Part shown: positions 44,421-52,877 of the stretch, in pieces
Numbering within the stretch: the stretch's first letter is position 1
Layout: every line of letters begins with the position of its first letter
From: Methanobrevibacter sp.
Lineage (GTDB): Archaea; Methanobacteriota; Methanobacteria; Methanobacteriales; Methanobacteriaceae
DNA: 64,000 nucleotides
Direction of reading: 5' to 3'
NCBI GenBank assembly: GCA_017434525.1
Contig: JAFRFD010000048.1
Coordinates: 1 to 64,000, forward strand
Notes under the pieces: model-generated
What the model was told of the DNA's origin: nothing
Databases searched by the model: none
The model's input: the letters and a program-made list of their open reading frames with translations, nothing else
Translations under genes and position numbers: made by a program

Positions 44421-47164
44421 TTTTCACAAAATTAAAACTTAATAATTTCAAATCTCACCAGAACACTACAATTGAATTCAACACTGGAATAAGTGTTATA
44501 GTTGGTGAAAATGGTGCTGGAAAATCCACAATTTTAGAAGCAATAAGCTTTGCTTTATTTAAACAACATACAGCTAAAAAAATTGATGATTTGGTTAGAA
44601 ACAACGCAAAATCAATGGCTGTTGAATTGGAATTCACTTCTTATGGCAAGCAATATAAAATTGTACGTGAGAAAAAATCCAATTTAAAATCATCCATTTA
44701 CACTAAAACATCTGTAGATGGGGGTTATGTCCACATTTGTACTGGTGATAAAGAAGTAAATGAGCAAATTCGCCAAATCCTGGATGTTGATTCCGATTTG
44801 TTCTTGAATGCAATTTACATCCGTCAGGGTGAGATAGCCGAATTGGTTGACAAATCTCCTGCAGAGAAAAAATTATTGATTGCAAAATTGCTCGGTATAG
44901 ATTCTCTTGAGAAAGCTTGGAAAAATCTTCTTCCATTCATCAATGAATATGAAAACAAACTTTCTGAACTCAAAGGAAAATTGTACAATTCAAAAGAGCT
45001 AAAAGAAGAGCACGAACAAAAAATGATTGAATTGAACGAGCTCAAAGATAGGGGTCATGAACTCGAAGAGCAAATAGAAGACGTTACCCAATCTTTAAGG
45101 GAAATTTCAGAAAGTAAGAGGGACATGGAGACGGAAAAGGAAATCTATGAAAACTTAATTAATAATCTAGAGATTGAAAAAAATAATTTAGAGAAATTAG
45201 AAACAAACAAACGGTCAATTCAAGAAAATCTGGATAAGATCAGAGAATCAGAAGAACAAATTCTTCGATTGGAAAAATATGTATCTAAGTTGGATGTTTA
45301 TCTTGAGTTTGAAAAATCAGTTATCAATATTCAAAATCTAAAAGAAGAAGAAAAACGCATAAATGAAAAATTGGATTCAATCAGTCAACAAAAAGCCATT
45401 GTAAGCGATAAAAAAGAGGGATATGATAAGTTCCTGGCTTCAGATGAAGAAATTACAAAATTGGATAATCAAAAGGTCCAATACGAAAAGGATTTAGCTA
45501 CAATGACCAAGCTTGAACAGGATAAGAAAGATCTTCTTGAATCTATTGAAAATGAAAGAAATGACATAGAGAAATTTTATTCACTCGCTAAAGATAAACT
45601 TGCTGACACTGGTTTGGATGAAGAGGATTTGGATAAAATAGATGGATTCAACAGTCTTGAAAAAACTACTAACGAATTCATTGAGCGACTCTCCCAAAAA
45701 ATTGATGATTTATCAAATGATATCATTTCTAAAAATGAGGATATTGTCGTATTCAAACAAAACATCAAATCTGCTCAAAAGCCATTAAAGGAATTGGACG
45801 ATGTGGACAACAGATGTCCTGTATGTCAATCTGAACTAGATTCTAAAAGGAAACTTAAATTAATACAACAGTATGAAACTGAAATAGTTGAAAACAAGAA
45901 ACTGATTTCCCAAAATGAGGAAGATGTTAGTTCATTCACAAGAAATAAAAAAAGCTTCGAAGAAAAACTTTCCACAATCAATGATTTATCTAAAGAAATA
46001 ATTGAATATAAACAGAAATTCAATCATTTAGAAAAAGAATTGGTTAAATTGAATAAATTAGATGAAGGTTTGGAGTCCAAAGAGTCTGTCAGCAATAAAC
46101 TCGGGGAGATTATTCTTGTAATTGCTAAAGAAAGAACCAATCGTGAAAACTATCAGGATTCCTATGATGCATATAATCAAGCTAAAGGCGCTTTGGAGGT
46201 TTTGGGTGACCAGACAGAAGTTCAATATAAGCTTAAACAAGTCAAAAACGAAATTGATAATCATGTTAAAAATATTAAGTTGGCTATTGAACAGGATTCA
46301 CATTTAAGTGTAGATATCAGTACTTCTGAACTTCAAAATCGCATATCCGATTTGAAACAGAAAAACGAGGAGTATAATCAGCTTAAAGGTTTTGTTCAAA
46401 ATAAAAACTCTTTAATGACTCAGCATGATACAATTAAAGAGGAAATAGGTACTTCCATTAATCAAATTGAAATCACTGAAAATAAAATTGAAGCAACCCT
46501 TTATGACAAGGAAAAATATGAACAGATTCTTTATCGCTATGAAAGATATGAAAGACAACATAATGCATTTAGCAATGAACTTTCAGAACTTAAAGGCAGG
46601 GCTCGTGAATCAATAGTTTATATTAAGGAATTGGGTGAAAAAATACATATGACTGAACAATTCCAACAGGAATATAATGATGTTAAAGATTATATAAATC
46701 TATTGAACCATATTAGGGATTTATATAATAAAAATGGCATTCAAAAGGATTTAAGGAGTATTTCAAAGCCTTTAATTCAAAAATATACCAAGGAATTCTT
46801 CAATGAATTCAACTTCAATTACTCTGATTTGACTTTGGATGAGGATTATGACGTTACTGTATATGGTCCTGAAGGTGAATCATCCATGACTATGGTGAGT
46901 GGTGGTGAAAAAATTGCTATTGCACTTGCTTTAAGATTAGGAATCACACAAGCATTGTCCAAAGGAGAATTAGATACAATTTTATTAGATGAGCCTACAA
47001 TTCATTTGGATAGTTCTAGAAGACATGAACTCATTAATCTATTAAAAGACATGTCTTTACTGCCGCAAATGATTATTGTAACTCACGAAAGTCAGCTTGA
47101 AAATGCGGCTGACAACTTGATTAAAGTTGAAAAAGAAAATGGTATTTCAAAAGTCATTGTTTAA
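44417..47164 (+). CDS. rad50: DNA double-strand break repair ATPase Rad50
   Basis: A 915-aa SMC-like ATPase. Walker A GENGAGKSTILEAI near 33-46 and Q-loop IYIRQGEIAEL near 134. Long coiled coils on both sides of the zinc hook RCPVCQSEL (near 466-474). ABC signature SGGEKIAIALALRLG near 830 and Walker B LDTILLDEPTIHLD near 853. It tethers DNA ends with Mre11. Full length and intact; translationally coupled to mre11. Confidence 0.95.
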   Translation: MIFTKLKLNNFKSHQNTTIEFNTGISVIVGENGAGKSTILEAISFALFKQHTAKKIDDLVRNNAKSMAVELEFTSYGKQYKIVREKKSNLKSSIYTKTSVDGGYVHICTGDKEVNEQIRQILDVDSDLFLNAIYIRQGEIAELVDKSPAEKKLLIAKLLGIDSLEKAWKNLLPFINEYENKLSELKGKLYNSKELKEEHEQKMIELNELKDRGHELEEQIEDVTQSLREISESKRDMETEKEIYENLINNLEIEKNNLEKLETNKRSIQENLDKIRESEEQILRLEKYVSKLDVYLEFEKSVINIQNLKEEEKRINEKLDSISQQKAIVSDKKEGYDKFLASDEEITKLDNQKVQYEKDLATMTKLEQDKKDLLESIENERNDIEKFYSLAKDKLADTGLDEEDLDKIDGFNSLEKTTNEFIERLSQKIDDLSNDIISKNEDIVVFKQNIKSAQKPLKELDDVDNRCPVCQSELDSKRKLKLIQQYETEIVENKKLISQNEEDVSSFTRNKKSFEEKLSTINDLSKEIIEYKQKFNHLEKELVKLNKLDEGLESKESVSNKLGEIILVIAKERTNRENYQDSYDAYNQAKGALEVLGDQTEVQYKLKQVKNEIDNHVKNIKLAIEQDSHLSVDISTSELQNRISDLKQKNEEYNQLKGFVQNKNSLMTQHDTIKEEIGTSINQIEITENKIEATLYDKEKYEQILYRYERYERQHNAFSNELSELKGRARESIVYIKELGEKIHMTEQFQQEYNDVKDYINLLNHIRDLYNKNGIQKDLRSISKPLIQKYTKEFFNEFNFNYSDLTLDEDYDVTVYGPEGESSMTMVSGGEKIAIALALRLGITQALSKGELDTILLDEPTIHLDSSRRHELINLLKDMSLLPQMIIVTHESQLENAADNLIKVEKENGISKVIV

Positions 47165-47187
47165 ATATCATTTTTTTTATTATTTTT
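47165..47187. terminator. Bidirectional T/A-rich terminator between rad50 and the TIR-like gene
   Basis: The short convergent gap contains a T8 and a T7 run on the plus strand right after the rad50 stop, typical of archaeal T-rich termination. Confidence 0.4.
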
Positions 47188-47583
47188 TTAGAATAGTTCA
47201 TCGGCATTTTTAACGGAGTCTATGATGCAATTTGCATTCCATCCGACAATTGTTGCAGCTTTTTCTTCCAATTCTATTGGAACTTCTTCAAGACCCAATG
47301 GTCTTACTAAAATTATTGGAATGTCGTACTTTTCACTTGCATCCAATAAGGTATCGAAAAGTTCTTTGTTGTCCTTGTAAAGTCCTGCCAGTAAGACTAT
47401 TCTGTCAACCTTGCTGTAGAATTGTTCGCTGGCGTGAGCATATGATCCGGAAATTGATTCTTTCCATAAGAAATCAACTTTTGAAAATAGCTTTTCAGTA
47501 AATTGCCCGTATTCATTCTTTTTGTCAATACCATTAGAAATTACTAAATTGTAAATCTTATCATCTTTCTCATCTTCAAACAT
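47188..47583 (-). CDS. TIR-like domain protein of the MTH538/ThsB type
   Basis: 131 aa. A flavodoxin/TIR-like fold with the family pattern YNLVISNGIDKKNEYGQFTEKL, VDRIVLLAGLYKDNKELFDTLLDASEKYDIPIILVRPLG, then IVGWNANCIIDSV. This is the signature of the family containing M. thermautotrophicus MTH538 and the Thoeris TIR protein ThsB. It lacks a partner ThsA (SIR2/SLOG) gene nearby. It is convergent with rad50 and divergent from the Mur ligase. It could be a lone immune sensor/NADase relative or a housekeeping variant; enzymatic residues cannot be judged by eye. Confidence 0.7.
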   Translation of the reverse strand: MFEDEKDDKIYNLVISNGIDKKNEYGQFTEKLFSKVDFLWKESISGSYAHASEQFYSKVDRIVLLAGLYKDNKELFDTLLDASEKYDIPIILVRPLGLEEVPIELEEKAATIVGWNANCIIDSVKNADELF

Positions 47584-47705
47584 TTAATCACCTTGCTTTT
47601 AATTTAATTGTCATATTTAAAAAATATTTCTTTTTTACACAATATTTATTAGTCCAAAAGTAGTAACTTATGTATAGTAATTATTTTTTTAAGGATTAGT
47701 TTTTT

Positions 47706-48998
47706 ATGAAAGCAGCTGTAATAGGTTTAGGTGTAGAAGGAAAAAAAGCAGTCAATTCCCTTTTAAAACATGGTTGGGAAGTTTATGCTACAGATTTGAA
47801 TATCAATGTCGATTTAAACGGTTTGGATTTGCCAATGATTTCTATGGATATGATGGATGGTGAGCAAACAGTATCTATTGTTGGTGAAAACATTACTTTG
47901 GATTTGGGATTTACCAATCCCTATGCTGTTGAGCAATGTGATGCAATAGCTATTAGTCCCAGTATGTTCGGAGGTCCATTCGCAGAAAGATTATTGGCAG
48001 ACGGACATCTCTTGAGTGATGTGGTAAATAAACACAAGGACATATTCACAATTGGAATTACAGGAACCAACGGTAAAACCACTACAGTGCACATGTTAAA
48101 AAGCATTCTGGAAAGTGCCGGCAAAAAAGTTTTAGTCGGGGGAAATGGTGGCGGAGGATTTTCAGGCTATTATGATTTAATCCTTGAGGCTAGCCAAGGT
48201 GATTATGATATATTGCTTGTGGAAGTATGTGACATGACCCTTGACTTTTGCAGGTATTCCTTTGATTTTGACATGATCGGCCTTACAAACATTGGCAACG
48301 ACCATATGAATGTTCATAAAACCATTGCAAATTATAAAAATTCTTTAGTTAGGTTTTTTGAAGATAAACTAATATTTACAGCTTTTAATCAGGATTTCAA
48401 TAGTGATTTTAAGGAATCTGCCAACAGGACTATTCCTTATTTCGAATATCAGGATGAACTGCAGGTATTCGGGAAATTCAATTTGCTTAATGCAGGCCTT
48501 GCAACAGCCATTGCGAGGGAATTGAAAGTGCCAAAAGATGTTATTAGAGATACATTAAGTAATTTTAAGGCTGTTGAAGGCAGATTGGATGTTTATAAGA
48601 TTAATAATGCTTCCGTTTATGTGGGAAAAACAGATAACTCAGATGCTTTGGCGTCCGTATTATCCGAGAAGGATTTCTATGCAATATTCATTGGAACTCC
48701 AAGGCGTAATGAGGAACACAGATTGGATATTTTGGATGTTGCCGTCAAATATAATCCGGAAGTGATTGTATTGTTTCCGGGACTGGATGATACATTGGAC
48801 ATGGCAATTTATAGGCTTAATTTGTTGGGTTATGGGGGCAATATCATCACAGTTAACTCATTGGATGAGATTATTGAACTTGTTGCCGAATATTCCCATG
48901 AAGATGCAATATTGATTGGAGGCAATGGTCAAGAGACCATTATTGACATTCAAGAAAGGATTAAATTAATCTCTGAAAAATTATCCACCGAATACTAA
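47706..48998 (+). CDS. Mur ligase family protein (MurD-like)
   Basis: A 430-aa ATP-dependent amide ligase. N-terminal Rossmann domain (AVIGLGVEGKKAVNSLLKHG), ATP loop GITGTNGKTTTVHMLKSIL near 116-134, central GLTNIGNDHMNVHKTIANY near 196-214 and a C-terminal ligase domain with AVEGRLDVYK. Methanobacteriales use such ligases for pseudomurein peptide cross-bridges, and a MurD relative (CfbE) finishes coenzyme F430. The classic MurD-like N-terminus here makes a pseudomurein role somewhat more likely, but the substrate is not decided by sequence. Confidence 0.8.
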   Translation: MKAAVIGLGVEGKKAVNSLLKHGWEVYATDLNINVDLNGLDLPMISMDMMDGEQTVSIVGENITLDLGFTNPYAVEQCDAIAISPSMFGGPFAERLLADGHLLSDVVNKHKDIFTIGITGTNGKTTTVHMLKSILESAGKKVLVGGNGGGGFSGYYDLILEASQGDYDILLVEVCDMTLDFCRYSFDFDMIGLTNIGNDHMNVHKTIANYKNSLVRFFEDKLIFTAFNQDFNSDFKESANRTIPYFEYQDELQVFGKFNLLNAGLATAIARELKVPKDVIRDTLSNFKAVEGRLDVYKINNASVYVGKTDNSDALASVLSEKDFYAIFIGTPRRNEEHRLDILDVAVKYNPEVIVLFPGLDDTLDMAIYRLNLLGYGGNIITVNSLDEIIELVAEYSHEDAILIGGNGQETIIDIQERIKLISEKLSTEY

Positions 48999-49088
48999 TC
49001 TTTTTATAATATTATTACTAAACTTAATATTTAGTATAAACATGAAATTTAATACAATAATTAATTGTCTGATATTGGGAGTAAAATA

Positions 49089-50276
49089 ATGAAAAATTGG
49101 AGAAGGAAATCATTAATAATCGTATTAGCATTATTATTTGCTTGCATTCTTTTATTTGCTTTTTCATCAGTAAGCAGTACTCCATATACTGGTCAATCAG
49201 TAGCAGATGCCTATAATATATCCGTTGGCCAATCCATGTTTGATGGTGACTCTATTTTGGGCCATAATAGGACAATCGAAGTTCCATTATTGAATAATTT
49301 CGGATTTTTATCCCATCAATTATTAGCTTTGGATTTTCAAGGAATTTTGATGTCACTTTCCACAGGGGTTGTGCCATTTGATTTTACAACAGTATCTGGA
49401 GAAGGCGTTGACTCATATGGAAATGCAAAGGGTATAGATGGACCAGGTTATTTGACCTATGAGGGGGATAAATTAGCTGTTAAAAATCCTGATAATTATG
49501 TATGGGGTTACAGTGCACCTTATAAACTTTTATGTAAAACTAGTACTGGAGTAGATGTTATTGAAGGGGACAAAGTAGTTCAATCTGTTCCAGTTGATCA
49601 AATCAAACATTTAAACTACAGTACTGATTATTATGATAATAACACTATTGTAAGCTGGTATAATTATGATGCAGTGGAAGGTTCAACATTCACTTTGGAA
49701 AAGGGAATGGTTGGATTTTCTGATGGAAGGTCTGATATTAGTTCACAGGAAGTTCCATATATATTCGGTCAGGATGTAGTTGACTATGCTGCAGAATATC
49801 CTACAGGTTCTCCAATTCTATTATATTCCGGTAATTATACGGAAGAGAATGGTGAGGTCTATGGTACTTCATTAGGTTCACATCCAGAATATGGTGATTC
49901 CATAAGGGAAGTAAATGCCAGACAATTTGTAGAAGCATGGAATGGTACTGTCATACCTCCGAACTCCACCAGTTCCGGAAAGGATTATATCTACTTTGAA
50001 GCCGCAAGTGATGCGGAAGCTCCGGGTGGAAGTGCAGCTCATGGAGTATGTCCATCAGCAAGGGCATTAAGAGCAGCTGTTCTTGCAGAAGGATTTGGTT
50101 TGCCTGTTGGTATGGATGGAACTGAAAATGCAGTATTGTATGGTTACAACCCTGCTAGTGGAATTACCGTTACCAATAACCATGATTATCCGGTTAAAAT
50201 CAATATGTGGACTGAAGGTTCAGGAACAGGTATGGGAATTTATGCGCAAATTACAAGATATATTCCGAATAAGTGA
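49089..50276 (+). CDS. Secreted/anchored protein with VanW-like C-terminus
   Basis: 395 aa. A basic start (MKNWRRKS) and a hydrophobic helix (LIIVLALLFACILLFAF) give an N-terminal anchor or signal. The last 60 residues (RALRAAVLAEGFGLPVG, ENAVLYGYNPASGITVTNNHDYPVKINMWTEG) resemble the end of VanW-type domains (AxLxAGLxxxER...NxxxYPVxI). That similarity is by eye only. The start ATG follows GGGAGTAAA; an upstream in-frame TTG is less likely. It may act on the cell wall, next to a Mur ligase. Confidence 0.65.
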   Translation: MKNWRRKSLIIVLALLFACILLFAFSSVSSTPYTGQSVADAYNISVGQSMFDGDSILGHNRTIEVPLLNNFGFLSHQLLALDFQGILMSLSTGVVPFDFTTVSGEGVDSYGNAKGIDGPGYLTYEGDKLAVKNPDNYVWGYSAPYKLLCKTSTGVDVIEGDKVVQSVPVDQIKHLNYSTDYYDNNTIVSWYNYDAVEGSTFTLEKGMVGFSDGRSDISSQEVPYIFGQDVVDYAAEYPTGSPILLYSGNYTEENGEVYGTSLGSHPEYGDSIREVNARQFVEAWNGTVIPPNSTSSGKDYIYFEAASDAEAPGGSAAHGVCPSARALRAAVLAEGFGLPVGMDGTENAVLYGYNPASGITVTNNHDYPVKINMWTEGSGTGMGIYAQITRYIPNK

Positions 50277-50299
50277 ATATAATCTTTTATTCTTTTTTT

Positions 50300-50953
50300 A
50301 TGTCTATTTCAACTATTATTACTGCAGCCGGAAAGAATTCCCGGATGAGAAAAGATCAATTGGCCAGAAACATTGATTTAAAAAATAAACTAATTTTACC
50401 ATTTAAAGATAAGACGGTCATAGAGACAACTATTGACAATGCATTATCCTTGGATATAGATGAATGTATTGTGGTGCTTGGCCATTATGCTGATGAAATA
50501 AAAGAAGCCATATTTGATAATTATGAGGGCCAAGTCAAATTCATAGAAAATAATCCTGTTGATGTAGGTTTATCAATATCACTTTATAACGGGCTGTCAA
50601 ACATTAGCTCTGATTTTGCATTGTGCATTACTGCAGACCAACCGACGGTTTTGCCTGAAACATTTAATAGGATGATTGAGACTAGTCTAAATAGTGAAGA
50701 TCCCTTTCATACAATTTCAATATTGAGAAGAAGAAAGACTGGTTTGTTGGATACTGCTGAAGGTCTTGGCATGCCTTTTGTAGCGCCAAGAGAAAACTTA
50801 ATGAAGTATCTCGAACATGAAGATGATAATTTAAATCCCATTTTAAGAAAAATTTTTGCTGATGGTTATACTTTTTATGGAATAAAAGAAAAAAATAAAA
50901 AAGAATTATTAAATATCAATCATTATGATGATTATCTAAATCTTTTAGATTGA
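50300..50953 (+). CDS. MobA-like nucleotidyltransferase
   Basis: 217 aa. An NTP_transf_3 (MobA/MocA-like) fold: STIITAAGKNSRM at the N-terminus (GxxxxM loop), ECIVVLGHYADEI near 55, NNPVDVGLSISLYNGL near 84 and LCITADQPTVLPETF near 110 (metal-binding Asp). It could add CMP or GMP to a molybdopterin-type cofactor or activate another small phosphate compound. The start is the ATG at 50300; a GTG overlapping the previous stop would add nine untypical residues. No ribosome site is visible. Confidence 0.8.
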   Translation: MSISTIITAAGKNSRMRKDQLARNIDLKNKLILPFKDKTVIETTIDNALSLDIDECIVVLGHYADEIKEAIFDNYEGQVKFIENNPVDVGLSISLYNGLSNISSDFALCITADQPTVLPETFNRMIETSLNSEDPFHTISILRRRKTGLLDTAEGLGMPFVAPRENLMKYLEHEDDNLNPILRKIFADGYTFYGIKEKNKKELLNINHYDDYLNLLD

Positions 50954-51625
50954 ATCAAGTCCGGAAATTACTTCTTCAATCATTTCAGAACTAATTCCCA
51001 CAGTCATTTCATTATCTTTAATGTCAGCTGCTTTTCTGGAACCGTCACAACCTAAAGTGAAGTTAACGCCTTTTGCAAGGTATGGGTTTGCAAATGCATC
51101 TCCACATAATGATTGAATGCCTGCAAATGAAGGTTCGATTTTTTCACCTGTTTTGTAAACTATGCTTTGTGCAAGTTTCATTCCGCCGACAGGTTCGGTG
51201 ATGACTTGAATGACGTCAGCCTCAAAATCCGCTTCATCTAAAGGTGCATAAATAATTCCCCAACTTATATCTTTAATGATTGAAAGTTTGCCAGTGAGTT
51301 TTTTAGCGGTTTCCAAATCTTGGAATCTGCCTAATGAGAAATATTTTTCACCGTTTGCCAATTTTTCAGGCATGTCTCTAAGTCCGATAGCTCCAGCTCC
51401 ACCTAAACACATTTGTTGTTCAATGGTTGAGTAAAACTTATTTCCTAATGATGCTTTTCTTACCATTTCACAATGTCTGATTTTTTCATCAATTAGATCG
51501 TAACCTTCAGGGAGGTCATCTTCTGTTTTAATTAATTTCATTGCAACAGGCTTTGCATCAAGCTTAATTTTACTTTCAATTGCTTCGCAATATTTTTTAT
51601 TTATTTCGAGATTTGAATCTGCCAT
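50945..51625 (-). CDS. DUF169 family protein
   Basis: 226 aa of the DUF169 family, frequent in methanogens and other anaerobes. Pattern: KPVAMKLIKTEDDLPEGYDLIDEKIRHCEMVRKASLGNKFYSTIEQQMCLGGAGAIGLRDMP (about 26-85) with two conserved cysteines, and IEPSFAGIQSLCGDAFANPYLAKGVNFTLGCDGSRK near 160-195 with two more. Four conserved Cys suggest a metal or Fe-S site, but the function is unknown. It overlaps the convergent MobA-like gene by 9 bases. Confidence 0.85.
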   Translation of the reverse strand: MADSNLEINKKYCEAIESKIKLDAKPVAMKLIKTEDDLPEGYDLIDEKIRHCEMVRKASLGNKFYSTIEQQMCLGGAGAIGLRDMPEKLANGEKYFSLGRFQDLETAKKLTGKLSIIKDISWGIIYAPLDEADFEADVIQVITEPVGGMKLAQSIVYKTGEKIEPSFAGIQSLCGDAFANPYLAKGVNFTLGCDGSRKAADIKDNEMTVGISSEMIEEVISGLDSI

Positions 51626-51651
51626 ATAAATCGCCTAATTAATATTATGTA

Positions 51652-52869
51652 TTAAGGAATTTTAAAGTCTTTTGTTATGTCACTGTTATTTTTACAAAAT
51701 GTCCTAAAATCACATGCACTGCAGGTTCTTTTGTCCGCCTCGGCTTTCCATGCATCTTGTATTTTGCACCCTTTCGTCTCTTTGATAAGTGAGTTTTCAA
51801 TATCTTCAACGACCCTATCAAATTTTTCCACGGCTTTGCGGCGTTCCTCATCGTTAATGGCTATAAATCTTATGGAACGGGCAATCTTGAACTCCTCACT
51901 TAAGTTAGGCATTTTCTCGTCTTCCTGCCAGTTCAATATTAATTGTATGTCGTCGTAAAATTCATCATTAACAGGAACGTCGGTTAAATCATTAATGATT
52001 TCTTCTTTAATCAGGGTTAAATCCTCAATTGAAGGCACTAATTCATTTAAATAAAGGATTATCCCTGCAGATATATTTTTAGCATCTTCCTGTTTTGACC
52101 TAAGCCAGGAATATGTTAAAATCTGCTGTTTATGATTTTCCCATTTGTCCTCGCTTTGAAGATCGGCAACTTTGGTAGGGGGTCTTTTCATTCCTTTATA
52201 ATCTATTATGATTTCATAGTCCTCTATGTCGGTTTCATCTAGATTTTTTTTAATAAATTCAACGATTTTGTTGTCAAAATTGTAGAGGGTGCTCTGTTCA
52301 TGAATCCTATTTATTTTTGTAGATGTCAAAACGTCAACAACACCGTTGATTCCATAGTAATTGGACCTGGAGATATTTTTATCGTAATTTGGCATTGGAC
52401 GAACTCCCTTAATGAGAATTTCAGATGCGTCAATTAAAGGGAACAAATGCCTTCCCCAAATGTTTATTGCCTTTTCAGCTCTTGCACTGGCTAACTTCTT
52501 ATGGTCATGTTCATTCAAATCCTCAAGCTTCAAATCGCTTCCAGGCTGGTTAATGCTGAAAAATAAATCTTCATCGTGAGGATATAATCCTCTTACCTGC
52601 AATCTTAAGTCGATTTCATCTTCAATAGGCCTTATGTCAGTTTTCCAATCCCACGGAAATTCTTTTTCATGATATTTCCAATCAAGATATGCCTCTTCCA
52701 TCACTCCATGGATAAACTCACCAAACCATCTTTGAACAGGTTTTGACGGCGGGAGCGTGCCCTTATTTTGATAACGGTATTGCAGGCCACAAGTAATGTA
52801 GGACAATAGGTCTCCAGTCAAACTGTATTCAGGTATCATGTATGATTTTGATCTTGTAGGTAATTTCAT
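51652..52869 (-). CDS. PD-(D/E)XK nuclease with Fe-S cluster (AddB/Cas4-like)
   Basis: 405 aa. The nuclease core is readable: FGEFIHGVMEEAYLDW (motif I His), INGVVDVLTS (metal Asp near 166) and EIIIDYKGMK (D-x-K near 217-219). A cysteine near residue 27 (YITCGLQY) plus C-x2-C-x5-C at the end (CSACDFRTFC) make the 4Fe-4S staple seen in AddB, Cas4 and related nucleases. It is 8 bp downstream of the UvrD helicase and probably forms an AddAB-like end-resection or defence enzyme with it. There is no CRISPR array, which argues against Cas4. Confidence 0.82.
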   Translation of the reverse strand: MKLPTRSKSYMIPEYSLTGDLLSYITCGLQYRYQNKGTLPPSKPVQRWFGEFIHGVMEEAYLDWKYHEKEFPWDWKTDIRPIEDEIDLRLQVRGLYPHDEDLFFSINQPGSDLKLEDLNEHDHKKLASARAEKAINIWGRHLFPLIDASEILIKGVRPMPNYDKNISRSNYYGINGVVDVLTSTKINRIHEQSTLYNFDNKIVEFIKKNLDETDIEDYEIIIDYKGMKRPPTKVADLQSEDKWENHKQQILTYSWLRSKQEDAKNISAGIILYLNELVPSIEDLTLIKEEIINDLTDVPVNDEFYDDIQLILNWQEDEKMPNLSEEFKIARSIRFIAINDEERRKAVEKFDRVVEDIENSLIKETKGCKIQDAWKAEADKRTCSACDFRTFCKNNSDITKDFKIP

Positions 52870-52877
52870 GGTTCCTC

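Noticed and set aside
47706-48998. Calling the Mur ligase CfbE (coenzyme F430 synthase)
   Set aside because: The N-terminal Rossmann start GLGVEGKKAV is classic MurD-like, and no other cfb gene is nearby; left as a family-level call.
51652-52869. Calling the PD-(D/E)XK nuclease Cas4
   Set aside because: No CRISPR array or other cas gene is present; pairing with a UvrD-like helicase fits AddB-like better.
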